The position numbers were made by a program, and so were the translations under genes. DNA of 64,000 bases from Blastococcus litoris (GTDB lineage Bacteria; Actinomycetota; Actinomycetes; Mycobacteriales; Geodermatophilaceae): positions 62,001-126,000 of the forward strand of contig NZ_QCZF01000005.1 in NCBI RefSeq assembly GCF_003075095.1, read 5' to 3'. Of the stretch, positions 8,951 through 19,494 are shown piece after piece (positions within the stretch are counted from its first letter, which is position 1; each line of letters begins with the position of its first letter). The notes under the pieces were generated by a model, which saw nothing but the letters and a program-made list of their open reading frames with translations, did not search any database and had not been told where the DNA came from.

Positions 8951-9766
8951 GTGCTGGGTCTCGACCTCCTGCCCGCCGGCCTGTCCACGACGACGCTGGT
9001 GCTCGTGCTGCTCGCCGGCCTGGCGGCGGGCTTCATCGACGCCGTCGTGGGCGGCGGCGGTCTCGTGCAGCTGCCGGCGCTGCTGCTCGTCCCCGGCATC
9101 AGCCCCGTGCAGGCGCTGGCCACCAACAAGCTCGGCTCCGTGGTCGGCACGAGCACCAGCGCGGTCACCTACTACCGGCGGGTCCACCCGGACCTGCGCA
9201 CCGCGCTGCCGATGGCCGCGGTCGCCCTGGTCGGCAGCTTCTGCGGCGCGTCGGTCGCCGCGCTCCTGCCGGCGAGCGTCTTCAAGCCCGTGATCGTCGT
9301 CGCGCTGGTCGGGATCGGGGCGTTCACCCTGCTGCGCCCGTCGCTGGGGGAGGTGACGGCGCTGCGCCACAGCGGCCGCCGGCACCACGGCGTGGCCGCA
9401 GCGATCGGCGCCGCCATCGGCTTCTACGACGGCATCCTGGGGCCCGGCACCGGCTCCTTCCTGGTCTTCGCCATGGTGTCGCTGCTGGGCTACGCCTTCC
9501 TCGAGGCCAGCGCCAAGGCGAAGATCGTCAACTGCGCCACCAACATCGGGGCGCTGCTGTTCTTCGTGCCCCACGGTGCGGTGTTCTGGGGGCTGGGCCT
9601 GCTGCTCGGGGCGGCCAACATGGTCGGCGGCTACCTCGGAGCCCGGACGGCGACGGCGCGGGGGAGCCGCTTCATCCGCGTCACCTTCCTCGTCGTCGTC
9701 ACGGCGCTGGTGGCCCGGCTGGGCTGGGACGTGTGGACGGAGAACGTGCGGCCCGCCCTCCGCTGA
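8951..9766 (+). CDS. TauE/SafE (TSUP) family permease
   Basis: Integral membrane protein of about 271 aa with 7-8 predicted hydrophobic segments. It has the two TSUP repeats: FIDAVVGGGGLVQLPALLL near the N-terminus and GFYDGILGPGTGSFLVFAMV in the second half. The family exports or imports sulfite, sulfoacetate and related anions; the substrate is not predictable here. The GTG at 8951 is preferred because the sequence before it is arginine/glycine-rich without hydrophobic character, though the frame stays open upstream to 8864. Confidence 0.85.
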   Translation: MLGLDLLPAGLSTTTLVLVLLAGLAAGFIDAVVGGGGLVQLPALLLVPGISPVQALATNKLGSVVGTSTSAVTYYRRVHPDLRTALPMAAVALVGSFCGASVAALLPASVFKPVIVVALVGIGAFTLLRPSLGEVTALRHSGRRHHGVAAAIGAAIGFYDGILGPGTGSFLVFAMVSLLGYAFLEASAKAKIVNCATNIGALLFFVPHGAVFWGLGLLLGAANMVGGYLGARTATARGSRFIRVTFLVVVTALVARLGWDVWTENVRPALR

Positions 9767-9806
9767 CACCTGGAAGCCGGCGGGGCCGCGCCCGGTTGGC
9801 CCGGTC

Positions 9807-10774
9807 GTGAGGCTCTCGCTGCTCGACCGCTCCCGGACCCGCGCCGGCCACCCCGAGGCGGCCGCCCTGACGCACACCGTGGAGCGCGCGGTGGCAGCCG
9901 AGCGGCTCGGCTACTCCCGGTTCTGGGTGGCAGAGCACCACGCCGTGCCGGGGATCGCCTCGGGTGCACCCGCAGTGCTGCTCGCGGCCGTCGGTGCGCG
10001 GACGGCGCGGATCCGGCTCGGGTCGGGCGGGTGATGCTGCCCCACCACCAGCCGCTGGTCGTCGCGGAGCAGTTCCTGATGCTGGACGGGCTGTACCCGG
10101 GCCGGGTCGATCTCGGGTTCGGCCGGTCTCTCGGGTTCACCGCACCCGTGCGGCGTGCGCTGCGCCGCTCCGGCGACGAGCCCGACACCTTCGCCGACGA
10201 CATCGGCGAGCTCCGCGGCTACCTCGAGCGCACCGCGCCGGTCACGGCCCGTCCGGCCGCCGCGGCGCCACTCCCGCTCTTCGTGCTCGCCACCGGTCGG
10301 GGCGTCGACGTCGCCGCCCGGCTCGGCCTGCCCGTGGTGCTGGGCGGACCCGTGCTCGCGCAGCCCGACCTCGGCGAGCTGCTGGCCGCCTACCGCCGCG
10401 GCTTCCGCCCGCACGCGGGCAGCAGGCCCCACGTCACCGTCTCGCTCGACGTGCTGGTCGCCGACACCGACGCCGAGGCGCGGGAGCTGGCGCTGCCGGA
10501 GGTGTGGGCGATGGTCCGCTCGCGGCGCACCGGTGTCTTCGACGCGCTGGAGCCGGTGGCCGACATCCGCGGCCGGCGCTGGGACGCCCAGGACGCCGAC
10601 CGGGTGGAGCGGGGCCTCGACGCGGTCACCGCCGGCAGCCCGGCCACCGTCCGCCGCCGGCTCGAGGAGCTGGCCGGGCGCACGGGCGCCGACGAGCTGC
10701 TCGCGAGCGGCGCCACCTACGACCGCGCCGCCCTGGCGGCGTCCGACGGCGAGCTCGCGGCGCTCCTCAGCTGA
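9807..10774 (+). pseudogene. LLM-class flavin monooxygenase, broken by a frameshift
   Basis: Luciferase-like flavin-dependent oxidoreductase split in two frames. The GTG at 9807 gives about 75 codons (LSLLDRSRTRAGHPEAA, then YSRFWVAEHHAVPGIASG), ending in a TGA at about 10032. A frame starting at 10031 continues without loss (VMLPHHQPLVVAEQF to the stop at 10774). The junction would read GSGGVMLPHH with one extra base, so a single-nucleotide deletion near 10026-10031 explains it. The rest is intact, so either a recent mutation or a sequence error is likely. The MsnO8-like subgroup is probable. Confidence 0.75.
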
Positions 10775-11564
10775 CCCCCGCGCCAGGGGCGACGTCCAGC
10801 GCGAGGTCGACCAGCCGCATCTCGGCGTAGCGGAACTCGCCGTCGGGGAGGTGCCAGACGGCCGCGCCGCCGGTCATCCGCGGTCGGCCGTCGACCACGG
10901 TCCAGCCCTCGACCGGCGTGCTCCACAGCGCCCGGACCGGGCCGCCCGGCAGGTCGGCCCACCGGTCGCGGCTGCGGACGTCGCGGGGCCGGCCGTCGTC
11001 GTCGAGGAACACCTCCGCGCTCACCGTGCGCCCGCTGTCGGTGACCGCGACCCGGAAGCTGTCGTCGCCGAGGGAGTCCCAGCTGATCCGCCGGTCCAGC
11101 AGCATCCCGGGCGCGATGAGCACCGCGTCGTCGAGCCAGGTGGTCAGCTCGCCGATGTCGAACTCCGGCCCGGACCCGTCGGCGACGGTCACCAGCCCGA
11201 GGGCCTTGCCGAGCATGCGGCCGCGGCCGTCGCGGTAGGTGTCCCAGCCCCACATCGGCACCGCCCGGCCGACGACCAGGCGCATGCGGAACAGGCGCGC
11301 CACCTCGACGGCGGAGTTGTACTGCCACGCGTCCAGCGGCATCCACGGCTGGTCCGGACGACGCCGGAAGCGGCCGGTCACGTGCGCCCGGAAGGACGCC
11401 GTCCGGGGCCGGCCGACCACACCCATCGCCCGCACGTACCGGCCGGCGACCGGCGGCAGCCGAGCGACCTCGGCCTCGGTGACCGGCTCCGTCGACGGGA
11501 CGCCCGACGGCAGGCCGGCCGCGGCCAGCGCCCTGGTGAAGGCACGTGGCGGACGGGTTCGCAT
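10767..11564 (-). CDS. DUF6544-family protein
   Basis: 265-aa cytosolic protein with no recognised catalytic motif. The order LPPVAGRYVRAMG, then RGRMLGKALGLVTVADG, FDIGELTTWLDDAVLIAPGMLL and a C-terminal FRYAEMRLVDLALDV resembles the DUF6544 family of actinobacteria, as I recall it. The last 8 nt overlap the end of the broken monooxygenase gene in convergent orientation. Function unknown. Confidence 0.6.
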   Translation of the reverse strand: MRTRPPRAFTRALAAAGLPSGVPSTEPVTEAEVARLPPVAGRYVRAMGVVGRPRTASFRAHVTGRFRRRPDQPWMPLDAWQYNSAVEVARLFRMRLVVGRAVPMWGWDTYRDGRGRMLGKALGLVTVADGSGPEFDIGELTTWLDDAVLIAPGMLLDRRISWDSLGDDSFRVAVTDSGRTVSAEVFLDDDGRPRDVRSRDRWADLPGGPVRALWSTPVEGWTVVDGRPRMTGGAAVWHLPDGEFRYAEMRLVDLALDVAPGAGVS

Positions 11565-11686
11565 GCGTGACCTCGCAGGTGGGCGGGGAACCGGTCGAGC
11601 GGCCCGACGGCGACACTAGGGGCACGACGGTGGGAAGGCAGCGCCCCTACGCCCTGCGCAGGTCAGGACCGTCGGGCGCCCGGCGG

Positions 11687-11700
11687 AGGACCTCGGTCCC
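11687..11700. promoter_or_regulatory. DosR-type box candidate
   Basis: AGGACCTCGGTCCC fits RGGAC-N4-GTCCC, the palindrome pattern of DosR/DevR boxes. It ends 37 nt before the start of the membrane-protein gene at 11737. Similar boxes occur at 14081, 18546 and 19375 around the DevR/DosS-like pair. Regulation is inferred from the pattern only. Confidence 0.45.
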
Positions 11701-11736
11701 TGACGCCGGCCGCACCGCCGCCAGCACGCTGCCACC

Positions 11737-12405
11737 ATGCGCCTCGCACCGACGGCACCGGACGCCCGATCCGGCCCGATCCGGCCCTGGGACCGCGCCC
11801 GGTGGCGATCGTGGGTGGCCCGCACGACGCTGGGGGAGACCGTCGGTTTCCTGTTCCCCGTCCTCGTGGTCCTGTCCGGGGCGGACGACCTGGCTGCCGT
11901 TCCGCGCCTGGCCGTCCTCCTGCTGGCCGGCGCGGCAGAGGGAGCCGTCCTCGGCTGGGCCCAGAGCTCCGTGCTCGCCCAGGTCGTGCCGGAGCTCTCC
12001 CGCCGCGACTGGATCGTCCGGACGGCGCTGGCCGCCGTCGTCGCCTGGGCCGTCGGACTGGGCCCGAGCACGTGGGCCGCAGGCGCAGCCGACCTGCCGG
12101 CTTCGCTCCTCGTGGTCCTCGCCGTGCCGGTGGCGGTCGTGCTGCTGAGCTCGATCGGGTTCGCGCAGTGGACCGTGCTCCGACGGCACGTGCCGGCCGC
12201 CGGACGGTGGATCGGCTGGACGGCGGCCGCCTGGCTCGCCGGGCTCGGCGTCTTCACCGCCGTCACCACTCCTCTCTGGCAGCCGGGGCAGGAGGCTGTC
12301 ACCGTCGCGCTCATCGGCGTCCTCGGCGGCCTGCTCATGGCCGCCGCGATGGCCGTCGTGACGGCCGCCGGGATGGGGCGTCTGCTCTCCCCGCGCGACC
12401 GCTGA
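11737..12405 (+). CDS. Hypothetical membrane protein
   Basis: 222-aa protein with five or six predicted transmembrane segments (for example GETVGFLFPVLVVLSG, LAVLLLAGAAEGAVLGWAQ, LLVVLAVPVAVVLLSS) and an arginine-rich C-terminus. No family signature recognised. It is 57 nt before a GerW-like gene in the same direction and follows a DosR-type box candidate, so it may be stress-responsive. Confidence 0.7.
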   Translation: MRLAPTAPDARSGPIRPWDRARWRSWVARTTLGETVGFLFPVLVVLSGADDLAAVPRLAVLLLAGAAEGAVLGWAQSSVLAQVVPELSRRDWIVRTALAAVVAWAVGLGPSTWAAGAADLPASLLVVLAVPVAVVLLSSIGFAQWTVLRRHVPAAGRWIGWTAAAWLAGLGVFTAVTTPLWQPGQEAVTVALIGVLGGLLMAAAMAVVTAAGMGRLLSPRDR

Positions 12406-12462
12406 ACCACGACCCTCGGCCTGGGAACGCCCCTGTCGACGCATCGAGATCTGGAGGCCCGC

Positions 12463-12966
12463 ATGAACCACGCCCAGCCCGGCACCCACGTCGGCCGCGG
12501 CGAGGCGCTCGCCTTCGCGGCGCCCTACGAGCGGGACGGGGCGACGGTCATCACCGCGACCGCGGTGCGGGCCCACACCGCCTCCCGCAGCGACGGCGCA
12601 GCGGCCGGGGAGCAGGGCTTCGACGCCCGGCTGGCCGGCAACCGGCCGCTGGGCGCCTTCGTGGTGCGCAACGGCCGCGTGCGGTGGCACCCGGCGGTCG
12701 ACGTGACGCGGTTGCTCACCACCGCGGAGCTCGTCGTGGGCGGCGTGCTGATCGCCCGGCAGCTGGCCGGGCGACCGGGGTCGGCCAAGGCGCTCGTGAC
12801 CATGGGCCCGGGCGGCTGGGTCAGCATGAGGGGCGGGGTGATGGCCGTCCGTCCCGCCGAGCGCGCCTGGCGGCGGACCCACCCCGCGCCGGCCGGCCCG
12901 CCCATCCGGCGTCCCTGGTGGGCGCGTCTGCTGTCGGCCACGGCCCTGGAGAAGCTGCTGGGCTGA
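12463..12966 (+). CDS. GerW/YtfJ-like protein
   Basis: 167-aa protein with good upstream RBS (ctggaggcc, about 10 nt before ATG). The GAFVVRNGRVRWHPAVDVTRLL segment and the glycine-rich end resemble GerW-family (YtfJ) sporulation/germination proteins, which also occur in non-sporulating actinobacteria. A hydrophobic stretch (ELVVGGVLIARQL) is short and may not be membrane-spanning. Function outside Firmicutes is unclear. Confidence 0.5.
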   Translation: MNHAQPGTHVGRGEALAFAAPYERDGATVITATAVRAHTASRSDGAAAGEQGFDARLAGNRPLGAFVVRNGRVRWHPAVDVTRLLTTAELVVGGVLIARQLAGRPGSAKALVTMGPGGWVSMRGGVMAVRPAERAWRRTHPAPAGPPIRRPWWARLLSATALEKLLG

Positions 12967-12971
12967 CGCGA

Positions 12972-13661
12972 TCAGCAGCGCAGAGGGTCCACGCCGTCCA
13001 CCGTGCCCCTCGCCGAGAGCACCCCGAAGCGGGCGAAGAGCTCCTCCGCGTACCACCCCTCGCGAACGGTGCGCGCGACGACCGCGGCGTGCGCCGGCCG
13101 CTCGTAGGCGAAGGCGTTCAGCTCCGAGGACGAATTCCAGACGCTGAGGGTGCCCTGGAGCCCGATCGGCGCCTCCCCGATGCCCAGCGCCAGGCGCAGG
13201 CCCGGCGCGCCGTGCAGGTCGGCCGCGACCGGGTGCACCGCCCGCCAGAAGCGCACCGCGCGCCGGGGCGCGAGCCGGGCGCGGGTCACCGCCGCGACCG
13301 GACCCTCCCAGGGGCCGTGCCGGGGATCACCGAACGGCTCCTTCCGCGACCACCGGCCGCGCGCGGACAGCGGGCGCAGCCGCGCCGTCCACTCCTCGTG
13401 CGCCATGCGTCCCCAGCGCCCGGCGAGGCGGCTGCCGGCGAACGCCGTCGCGGCGACGTCGTCGTCCCAGACGGCGAGCAGACCCCAGCGCGTCGGGTCG
13501 GCGTCGAGCGGCGTGAACGTCCGGCCCCGGCCGGTGCCGAGGAGCTTGGCGAAGCGGAGACCGGGTGTGCGCCGCAGCGGTGCCCGGTCGGCCGCCATGT
13601 GCCACACCGCGCAGGGGAGGGCGTGCGCCGGCACACCCCACAGGTGCACGGTCACGATCAC
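12972..13661 (-). CDS. CrtA-like spheroidene monooxygenase family protein
   Basis: 229-aa protein recalling spheroidene monooxygenase (CrtA) and its actinobacterial relatives. The key stretch GLRFAKLLGTGRGRTFTPLDADPTRWGLLAVWDD and the C-terminal NAFAYERPAHAAVVARTVREGW are typical. Known members hydroxylate carotenoids; other carotenoid genes are not nearby, so the substrate is open. GTG start at 13661. It converges with the GerW-like gene, with 5 nt between stops. Confidence 0.65.
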   Translation of the reverse strand: MIVTVHLWGVPAHALPCAVWHMAADRAPLRRTPGLRFAKLLGTGRGRTFTPLDADPTRWGLLAVWDDDVAATAFAGSRLAGRWGRMAHEEWTARLRPLSARGRWSRKEPFGDPRHGPWEGPVAAVTRARLAPRRAVRFWRAVHPVAADLHGAPGLRLALGIGEAPIGLQGTLSVWNSSSELNAFAYERPAHAAVVARTVREGWYAEELFARFGVLSARGTVDGVDPLRC

Positions 13662-13689
13662 GCCGGTGACGCTCTCTGCCCGGGTGGGC

Positions 13690-13908
13690 TCACGGCCTGC
13701 GCCGGCCCCAGCGGAAGTACGCCAGCGGACCGACGACGTTGATCGCGATGACGAAGGCCCACCGGACCTTGCTCCCGTTCACCCCGGCGGCCGGCCGCGT
13801 CGCCAGGTCTGCCCACGCCGTCGCGGCCAGGGAGAGCTGGATCGAGGCGAGCGTCAGCACCGCGGTCTGCTCCCGGGAGCTCAGCTCACGCCATCGGCGT
13901 CGGGCCAC
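13690..13908 (-). CDS. Small membrane protein, PLD-nuclease-N-like
   Basis: 72-aa protein with two predicted hydrophobic helices (AVLTLASIQLSLAATAWADL and WAFVIAINVVGPLAYF) and a WGRRR end, like the phospholipase-D-nuclease N-terminal domain small proteins. The GTG at 13908 follows a strong RBS (gaggaggaa about 5 nt upstream), which decides the start over the longer open frame to 14052. Confidence 0.65.
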   Translation of the reverse strand: MARRRWRELSSREQTAVLTLASIQLSLAATAWADLATRPAAGVNGSKVRWAFVIAINVVGPLAYFRWGRRRP

Positions 13909-14080
13909 GGTTCCTCCTCGGATCGGTCGCGTGCACCGTCGGACCTGCCGGAACCGCCGGTCGTCAGGGCCCGGACACCGACCACCCTGGTGGAGGCGGC
14001 GGTGTCGAGAACCGGGGAGGAGGTCACCGGGAGGTAGGTCGGGCGACGCCACCGCCCGGGGACGGGAGGCCCTCCGGTTC

Positions 14081-14094
14081 GTGACCTTCGTCCC
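14081..14094. promoter_or_regulatory. DosR-type box candidate before response regulator
   Basis: GTGACCTTCGTCCC, one base off RGGAC-N4-GTCCC, about 110 nt upstream of the DevR-like gene. It could serve autoregulation, as in mycobacterial devR. A TGCCTAGCCT stretch at about 14116 might be a -10 region, but this is a guess. Confidence 0.4.
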
Positions 14095-14203
14095 TGCACC
14101 GGGGGCCGGCAGGACTGCCTAGCCTGGCGTCGCGGGGCCCTCCCAGGGCTCTGCAGCACCGTCGCGCACCCCGGCGCGGCCACGACCCGCTGGACGGAAC
14201 CCT

Positions 14204-14878
14204 GTGGACGCGGAACAGCAGAACGGCATCTCCGTCTTCCTCCTCGACGACCACGAGGTCGTGCGCCGGGGCGTGGCCGACGTCCTGGGGACCGACCCGG
14301 GCATCACGGTGATCGGCGAGGCCAGGAACGCTGCCGAGGCACTGGCGCGCGTGCCCGCGCTCCGGCCCCAGGTGGCGGTGCTCGACGTCCGGCTGCCCGA
14401 CGGGGACGGCGTCAGCGTCTGCCGCGAGCTGCGCTCCCGCCTGCCGGACCTGAAGGTCATCATGCTGACCAGCTACAGCGACGACGAGGCGCTCTTCGAG
14501 GCGATCATGGCCGGCGCTTCGGGCTACCTGCTCAAGCAGATCCTGGGCCAGGACCTGGTGGCGGCCGTGCGCACCGTCGCCTCCGGGGGCTCGCTGCTCG
14601 ACCCGACCGCGACGACCGCAGTGCTCGAGCGCATGCGCCGGGCTGCCGAGCCGGCCGGGCCCCTGGCCACGCTGAGCGAGCAGGAGCGGACGGTGCTCGA
14701 GCTGATCGGCGAGGGGCTGACCAACCGCCAGATCGGCGAGCGGATGTTCCTGGCCGAGAAGACGGTGAAGAACTACGTGTCCCACCTGCTGGCCAAGCTG
14801 GGGCTGGAGCGGCGGACCCAGGCGGCCGTCCTGGCCACCGAGCTGCGCGGGTCGGCCGCGACCCAGCGGCGGGCCTGA
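14204..14878 (+). CDS. DevR/DosR-like response regulator (NarL family)
   Basis: 224-aa two-component regulator. Receiver domain about 8-125: acidic pair LLDDHE, phosphoacceptor Asp in [12 protein letters not shown], Thr in MLTSY and Lys in YLLKQ. LuxR-type HTH about 150-215 ([25 protein letters not shown] then [16 protein letters not shown]), highly similar to mycobacterial DevR/DosR. It binds palindromic boxes in that system and controls dormancy genes. GTG start. The cognate sensor converges on it with 6 nt between stops. Confidence 0.9.
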   Translation: MDAEQQNGISVFLLDDHEVVRRGVADVLGTDPGITVIGEARNAAEALARVPALRPQVAVLDVRLPDGDGVSVCRELRSRLPDLKVIMLTSYSDDEALFEAIMAGASGYLLKQILGQDLVAAVRTVASGGSLLDPTATTAVLERMRRAAEPAGPLATLSEQERTVLELIGEGLTNRQIGERMFLAEKTVKNYVSHLLAKLGLERRTQAAVLATELRGSAATQRRA

Positions 14879-14884
14879 CGGCGC

Positions 14885-17095
<2,211 letters not shown>

Positions 17096-17099
<4 letters not shown>

Positions 17100-17635
17100 G
17101 CTTGCTCCACGTGCCCGGCGGTGAGGGCGCCGGCGACCTCCTCGGCCCAGGCACGCACCGCCACCCAGTCGCGGAAGTCGCCGACCGGCGCGCGCATGGC
17201 GGTGGCCATCGCCCGCTCGCCGAAGCTGAGCCGGGCCTTGTCCAGACGACCCGGGAACACGGCGTGCCCCCGCGCGCCTGTCAGCTGCGCCAGCGGCGCG
17301 ACGTCGTGCGGCTCGTCGGGCGGGAACGGCGGTTCGCCGATGGGTCCGCTCGAGAACAACCAGGTGGGGCGAGCGCGCAGGGCGGCGGCGCGCTGCGCGG
17401 CGTACTCGCGGGCGGGCTCGAGCCAGCGCCCCGCGTACACGGCGCTGCCCAGGACCACGGCGTCGAAGGCTGTCGGATCCGGTCGCTGCTCGGCCGGGAG
17501 CGCCACTGCGATCAGGCCGCCGGCCCGGCCGGCGCCGCAGTCCGCGATGGCACGGGCCACCTCCACACCGATCTCGGCCGTCGCACCGTGCCGGCTGGCC
17601 ACCACCACCAGCACCTGGGGCTGCCGACCGGTCAC
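17096..17635 (-). CDS. Flavodoxin-domain protein (HemG-like)
   Basis: 179-aa FMN-binding flavodoxin. It has the LVVVASRHGATAEIGVEVA phosphate loop (about 7-25) and the VVLGSAVYAGRWLEPAREYAA segment typical of menaquinone-dependent protoporphyrinogen oxidase-like flavodoxins. The GTG at 17635 is in GTGA overlap with a 46-aa ORF upstream, and the stop overlaps the PPOX gene. Electron transfer in a low-oxygen response is inferred from the operon and the DosR-type box ahead of it. Confidence 0.8.
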
Positions 17636-17772
17636 CGCGTCGCCCACCGGAGCGGGACGACCGCGACGGGCGCGGTCGCGCGGTGCAGGACCGCATGCCT
17701 CGTCCAGCCGAGCGCGAACCGCCCCCGGTGACCGACGCCGGCCACCACCGGACGGTCGGGACTGCGGGTCAT
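17632..17772 (-). CDS. 46-aa truncated universal stress protein
   Basis: Small ORF with its own RBS (agggaggacc) and an ATG at 17772 overlapping the CBS gene stop as ATGA; its TGA overlaps the next gene. The sequence VVAGVGHRGRFALGWTRHAVLHRATAPVAVVP matches only the C-terminal ATP-loop and last strand of a USP domain. The remaining 100 or so residues are absent. It may be a decayed USP kept open by coupling to its neighbours, or a real microprotein. Confidence 0.6.
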   Translation of the reverse strand: MTRSPDRPVVAGVGHRGRFALGWTRHAVLHRATAPVAVVPLRWATR

Positions 17773-18464
17773 CGTGGTCCTCCCTGCCCGGCGACGCGGT
17801 CCCCGGCCGGTGCATCGACGTCGGGAGTCCGGGCACCGGGTGCGCCGTCGTGGACGATCCGCACCGCGATGACACCGGCGACGGTGCGGCCCAGCGTCCG
17901 GAGCGCCTGGTCCTCCACCTCGGCCGAGACCTCCGGAGCGCCGCGCGTCCGGCGGACAGTGGCGACCCCCTCCGTGACGTGGACGTCCCAGCAGCTCACC
18001 TCGCCCGTGTAGCCCTCGACGAGGTGGAGGACGTCGTCGCGCAGCTCGGCGTCCGGACGGACCAGTGCCCGCAGGAGGTCGCGCCGGCTCACGATGCCGA
18101 CGACCCGGCCGCGTTCCAGCACGGGAACGCTGCGCAGCCGCTCGTCCACGAACAGGCGGGCGATGTCCGACACGTCCGCGGTCGGGTCGACCCCGCGGAC
18201 GCCCTGGGTCATCACGCCGCGCACGAGCAGCGGCGGCGGGTCGTCCGCCCGGGCGTCGTCCCGGCGCAGGTGCAGCCGCGGGTCGGGCGGCAGGCGGTCG
18301 GCGAGCACGTCCGCCTCGGCGACGACCCCCACCAGCTGGTGATCGCCGTCCACCACGGGCAGCGCGGCGAACCCGCGCCCGGCCATCAGCTCGGCCGCGT
18401 ACTTGGCCGAGGTGTCCGGTCCGACCGTGACCACCTCGCGCGTCATGACGTCTCTGGCCTGCAC
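17769..18464 (-). CDS. CBS-domain protein with C-terminal BON-like domain
   Basis: 231-aa protein with two CBS motifs (MQARDVMTREVVTVGPDTS to about 60; VMTQGVRGVDPTADVSDIARL to about 140), which bind adenine nucleotides. A C-terminal region (about 150-215, VEGYTGEVSCWDVHVTEGVATVRR) resembles the BON fold. First gene of an overlapping operon (ATGA with the next). A DosR-type box lies about 82 nt upstream, so induction under low oxygen or stress is likely. Close relatives occur in mycobacterial dormancy regulons. Confidence 0.82.
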   Translation of the reverse strand: MQARDVMTREVVTVGPDTSAKYAAELMAGRGFAALPVVDGDHQLVGVVAEADVLADRLPPDPRLHLRRDDARADDPPPLLVRGVMTQGVRGVDPTADVSDIARLFVDERLRSVPVLERGRVVGIVSRRDLLRALVRPDAELRDDVLHLVEGYTGEVSCWDVHVTEGVATVRRTRGAPEVSAEVEDQALRTLGRTVAGVIAVRIVHDGAPGARTPDVDAPAGDRVAGQGGPR

Positions 18465-18545
18465 GGGCGCTCCCTCGCGTCTCGAGATACCCCGACGCTA
18501 GGCGGGCCGGCCCGGTGGCCCCAGGGTCGGCGGGCGCCCAGGGGC

Positions 18546-18583
18546 GGGACCTCCGTCCCCGGGCGCCCGGGCCCTCGGCCCGC
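18546..18583. promoter_or_regulatory. Double DosR-type element before CBS operon / SRPBCC gene
   Basis: A perfect GGGACCTCCGTCCC box (18546-18559) is followed by a GGGCC-CTC-GGCCC dyad. The same two-part layout recurs at 19375-19411 (about 37 nt, one gap), with near-identical spacing and sequence. It lies between the divergent CBS operon and SRPBCC gene and could serve both. Conservation in an otherwise unlike context argues for function. Confidence 0.6.
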
Positions 18584-18664
18584 TGATCCGACGGTGCCGG
18601 GCGGTCACCGTGGGAGCGAGCGGTCGCGGCGATCCGAGGAGCAGGCCATGAGCGAGTCCGGCTC

Positions 18665-19330
18665 GTGAGGGCCTGGGCCGGCGCGGCGTCCCGTGCGGTC
18701 ACCGACGTGGTCGGGGGCGGGCTCCTCGTCCTCGGTGCCCTCGTGGCGTCCCCCCTGATGCGCACGCGGTACAACCGATGGGGCGTGACCGAGGACGAGC
18801 TCGCCACCTCGCTGCCGGGGGACGGGCTGGTCCCCGCTCCGGACCTCAGCTGCACGCGCGGGCTCACCGTCGACGCGCCGGTCGCCGCCGTGTGGCCGTG
18901 GGTGGCGCAGATCGGGCAGGGCCGGGGCGGGTTCTACAGCTATGACGGGCTGGAGAACCTGTTCCGCTGCGACATCCACAGCGCCGACCGGGTGCTGCCC
19001 GAGCACCAGCACGTCGCGATCGGCGACGTCGTCCGGCTCGCCCCGGGGGAGGGGCCGGCCTTCCGCGTGCAGGACGTCCGCCCTCCGACGGCGCTGGTCC
19101 TGGTCAGCGCACCACCGGTCGGGGCGGCCACCGGGGGAGCCGGGCCCGTGGCGACCTGGCAGTGGGTCCTGCGGCCGGTCGACGACGGCCGCCGCACACG
19201 GCTGCTCGTCCGCCAGCGGCTGAGCCGGCCGCACGAGCAGCGGCTGCTGTGGCGCCTCGTCGAGCCGGTCGGGTTCGTCATGGAACGGCGCATGCTGCGG
19301 GGCATCGCGGCGCGTGCCGGGCGGCCGTGA
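18665..19330 (+). CDS. SRPBCC-family protein
   Basis: 221-aa protein with an N-terminal hydrophobic helix (VVGGGLLVLGALVASPLM) and an SRPBCC (START-like) ligand-binding domain after about residue 60 (TRGLTVDAPVAAVWPWVAQIGQGRGGFYSYDGLEN). GTG start at 18665, divergent from the CBS operon. The hydrophobic pocket suggests lipid or polyketide binding; no enzyme activity is assigned. Control by the shared DosR-type element is inferred. Confidence 0.8.
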   Translation: MRAWAGAASRAVTDVVGGGLLVLGALVASPLMRTRYNRWGVTEDELATSLPGDGLVPAPDLSCTRGLTVDAPVAAVWPWVAQIGQGRGGFYSYDGLENLFRCDIHSADRVLPEHQHVAIGDVVRLAPGEGPAFRVQDVRPPTALVLVSAPPVGAATGGAGPVATWQWVLRPVDDGRRTRLLVRQRLSRPHEQRLLWRLVEPVGFVMERRMLRGIAARAGRP

Positions 19331-19374
19331 CGGGGCGCGGGCCGGCCGGGTGGACCTCGTCGCTGTCGCGCGGG

Positions 19375-19411
19375 AGGACCTACGTCCCGGGCGACCGGGC
19401 CGTCGGCCCGC
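19375..19411. promoter_or_regulatory. Double DosR-type element before USP gene
   Basis: AGGACCTACGTCCC followed by a GACCGGGCCGTCGGCCC dyad, a near copy of the 18546 element. It lies about 84 nt upstream of the tandem universal stress protein start. Confidence 0.55.
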
Positions 19412-19494
19412 ATCCCGCACCGGCCGGCCCCGGGACGGTGGGGAGGCCGGACAGCGGTCCGGTGACCCGCCGAGACCGATCCCCGGGAGCCATC

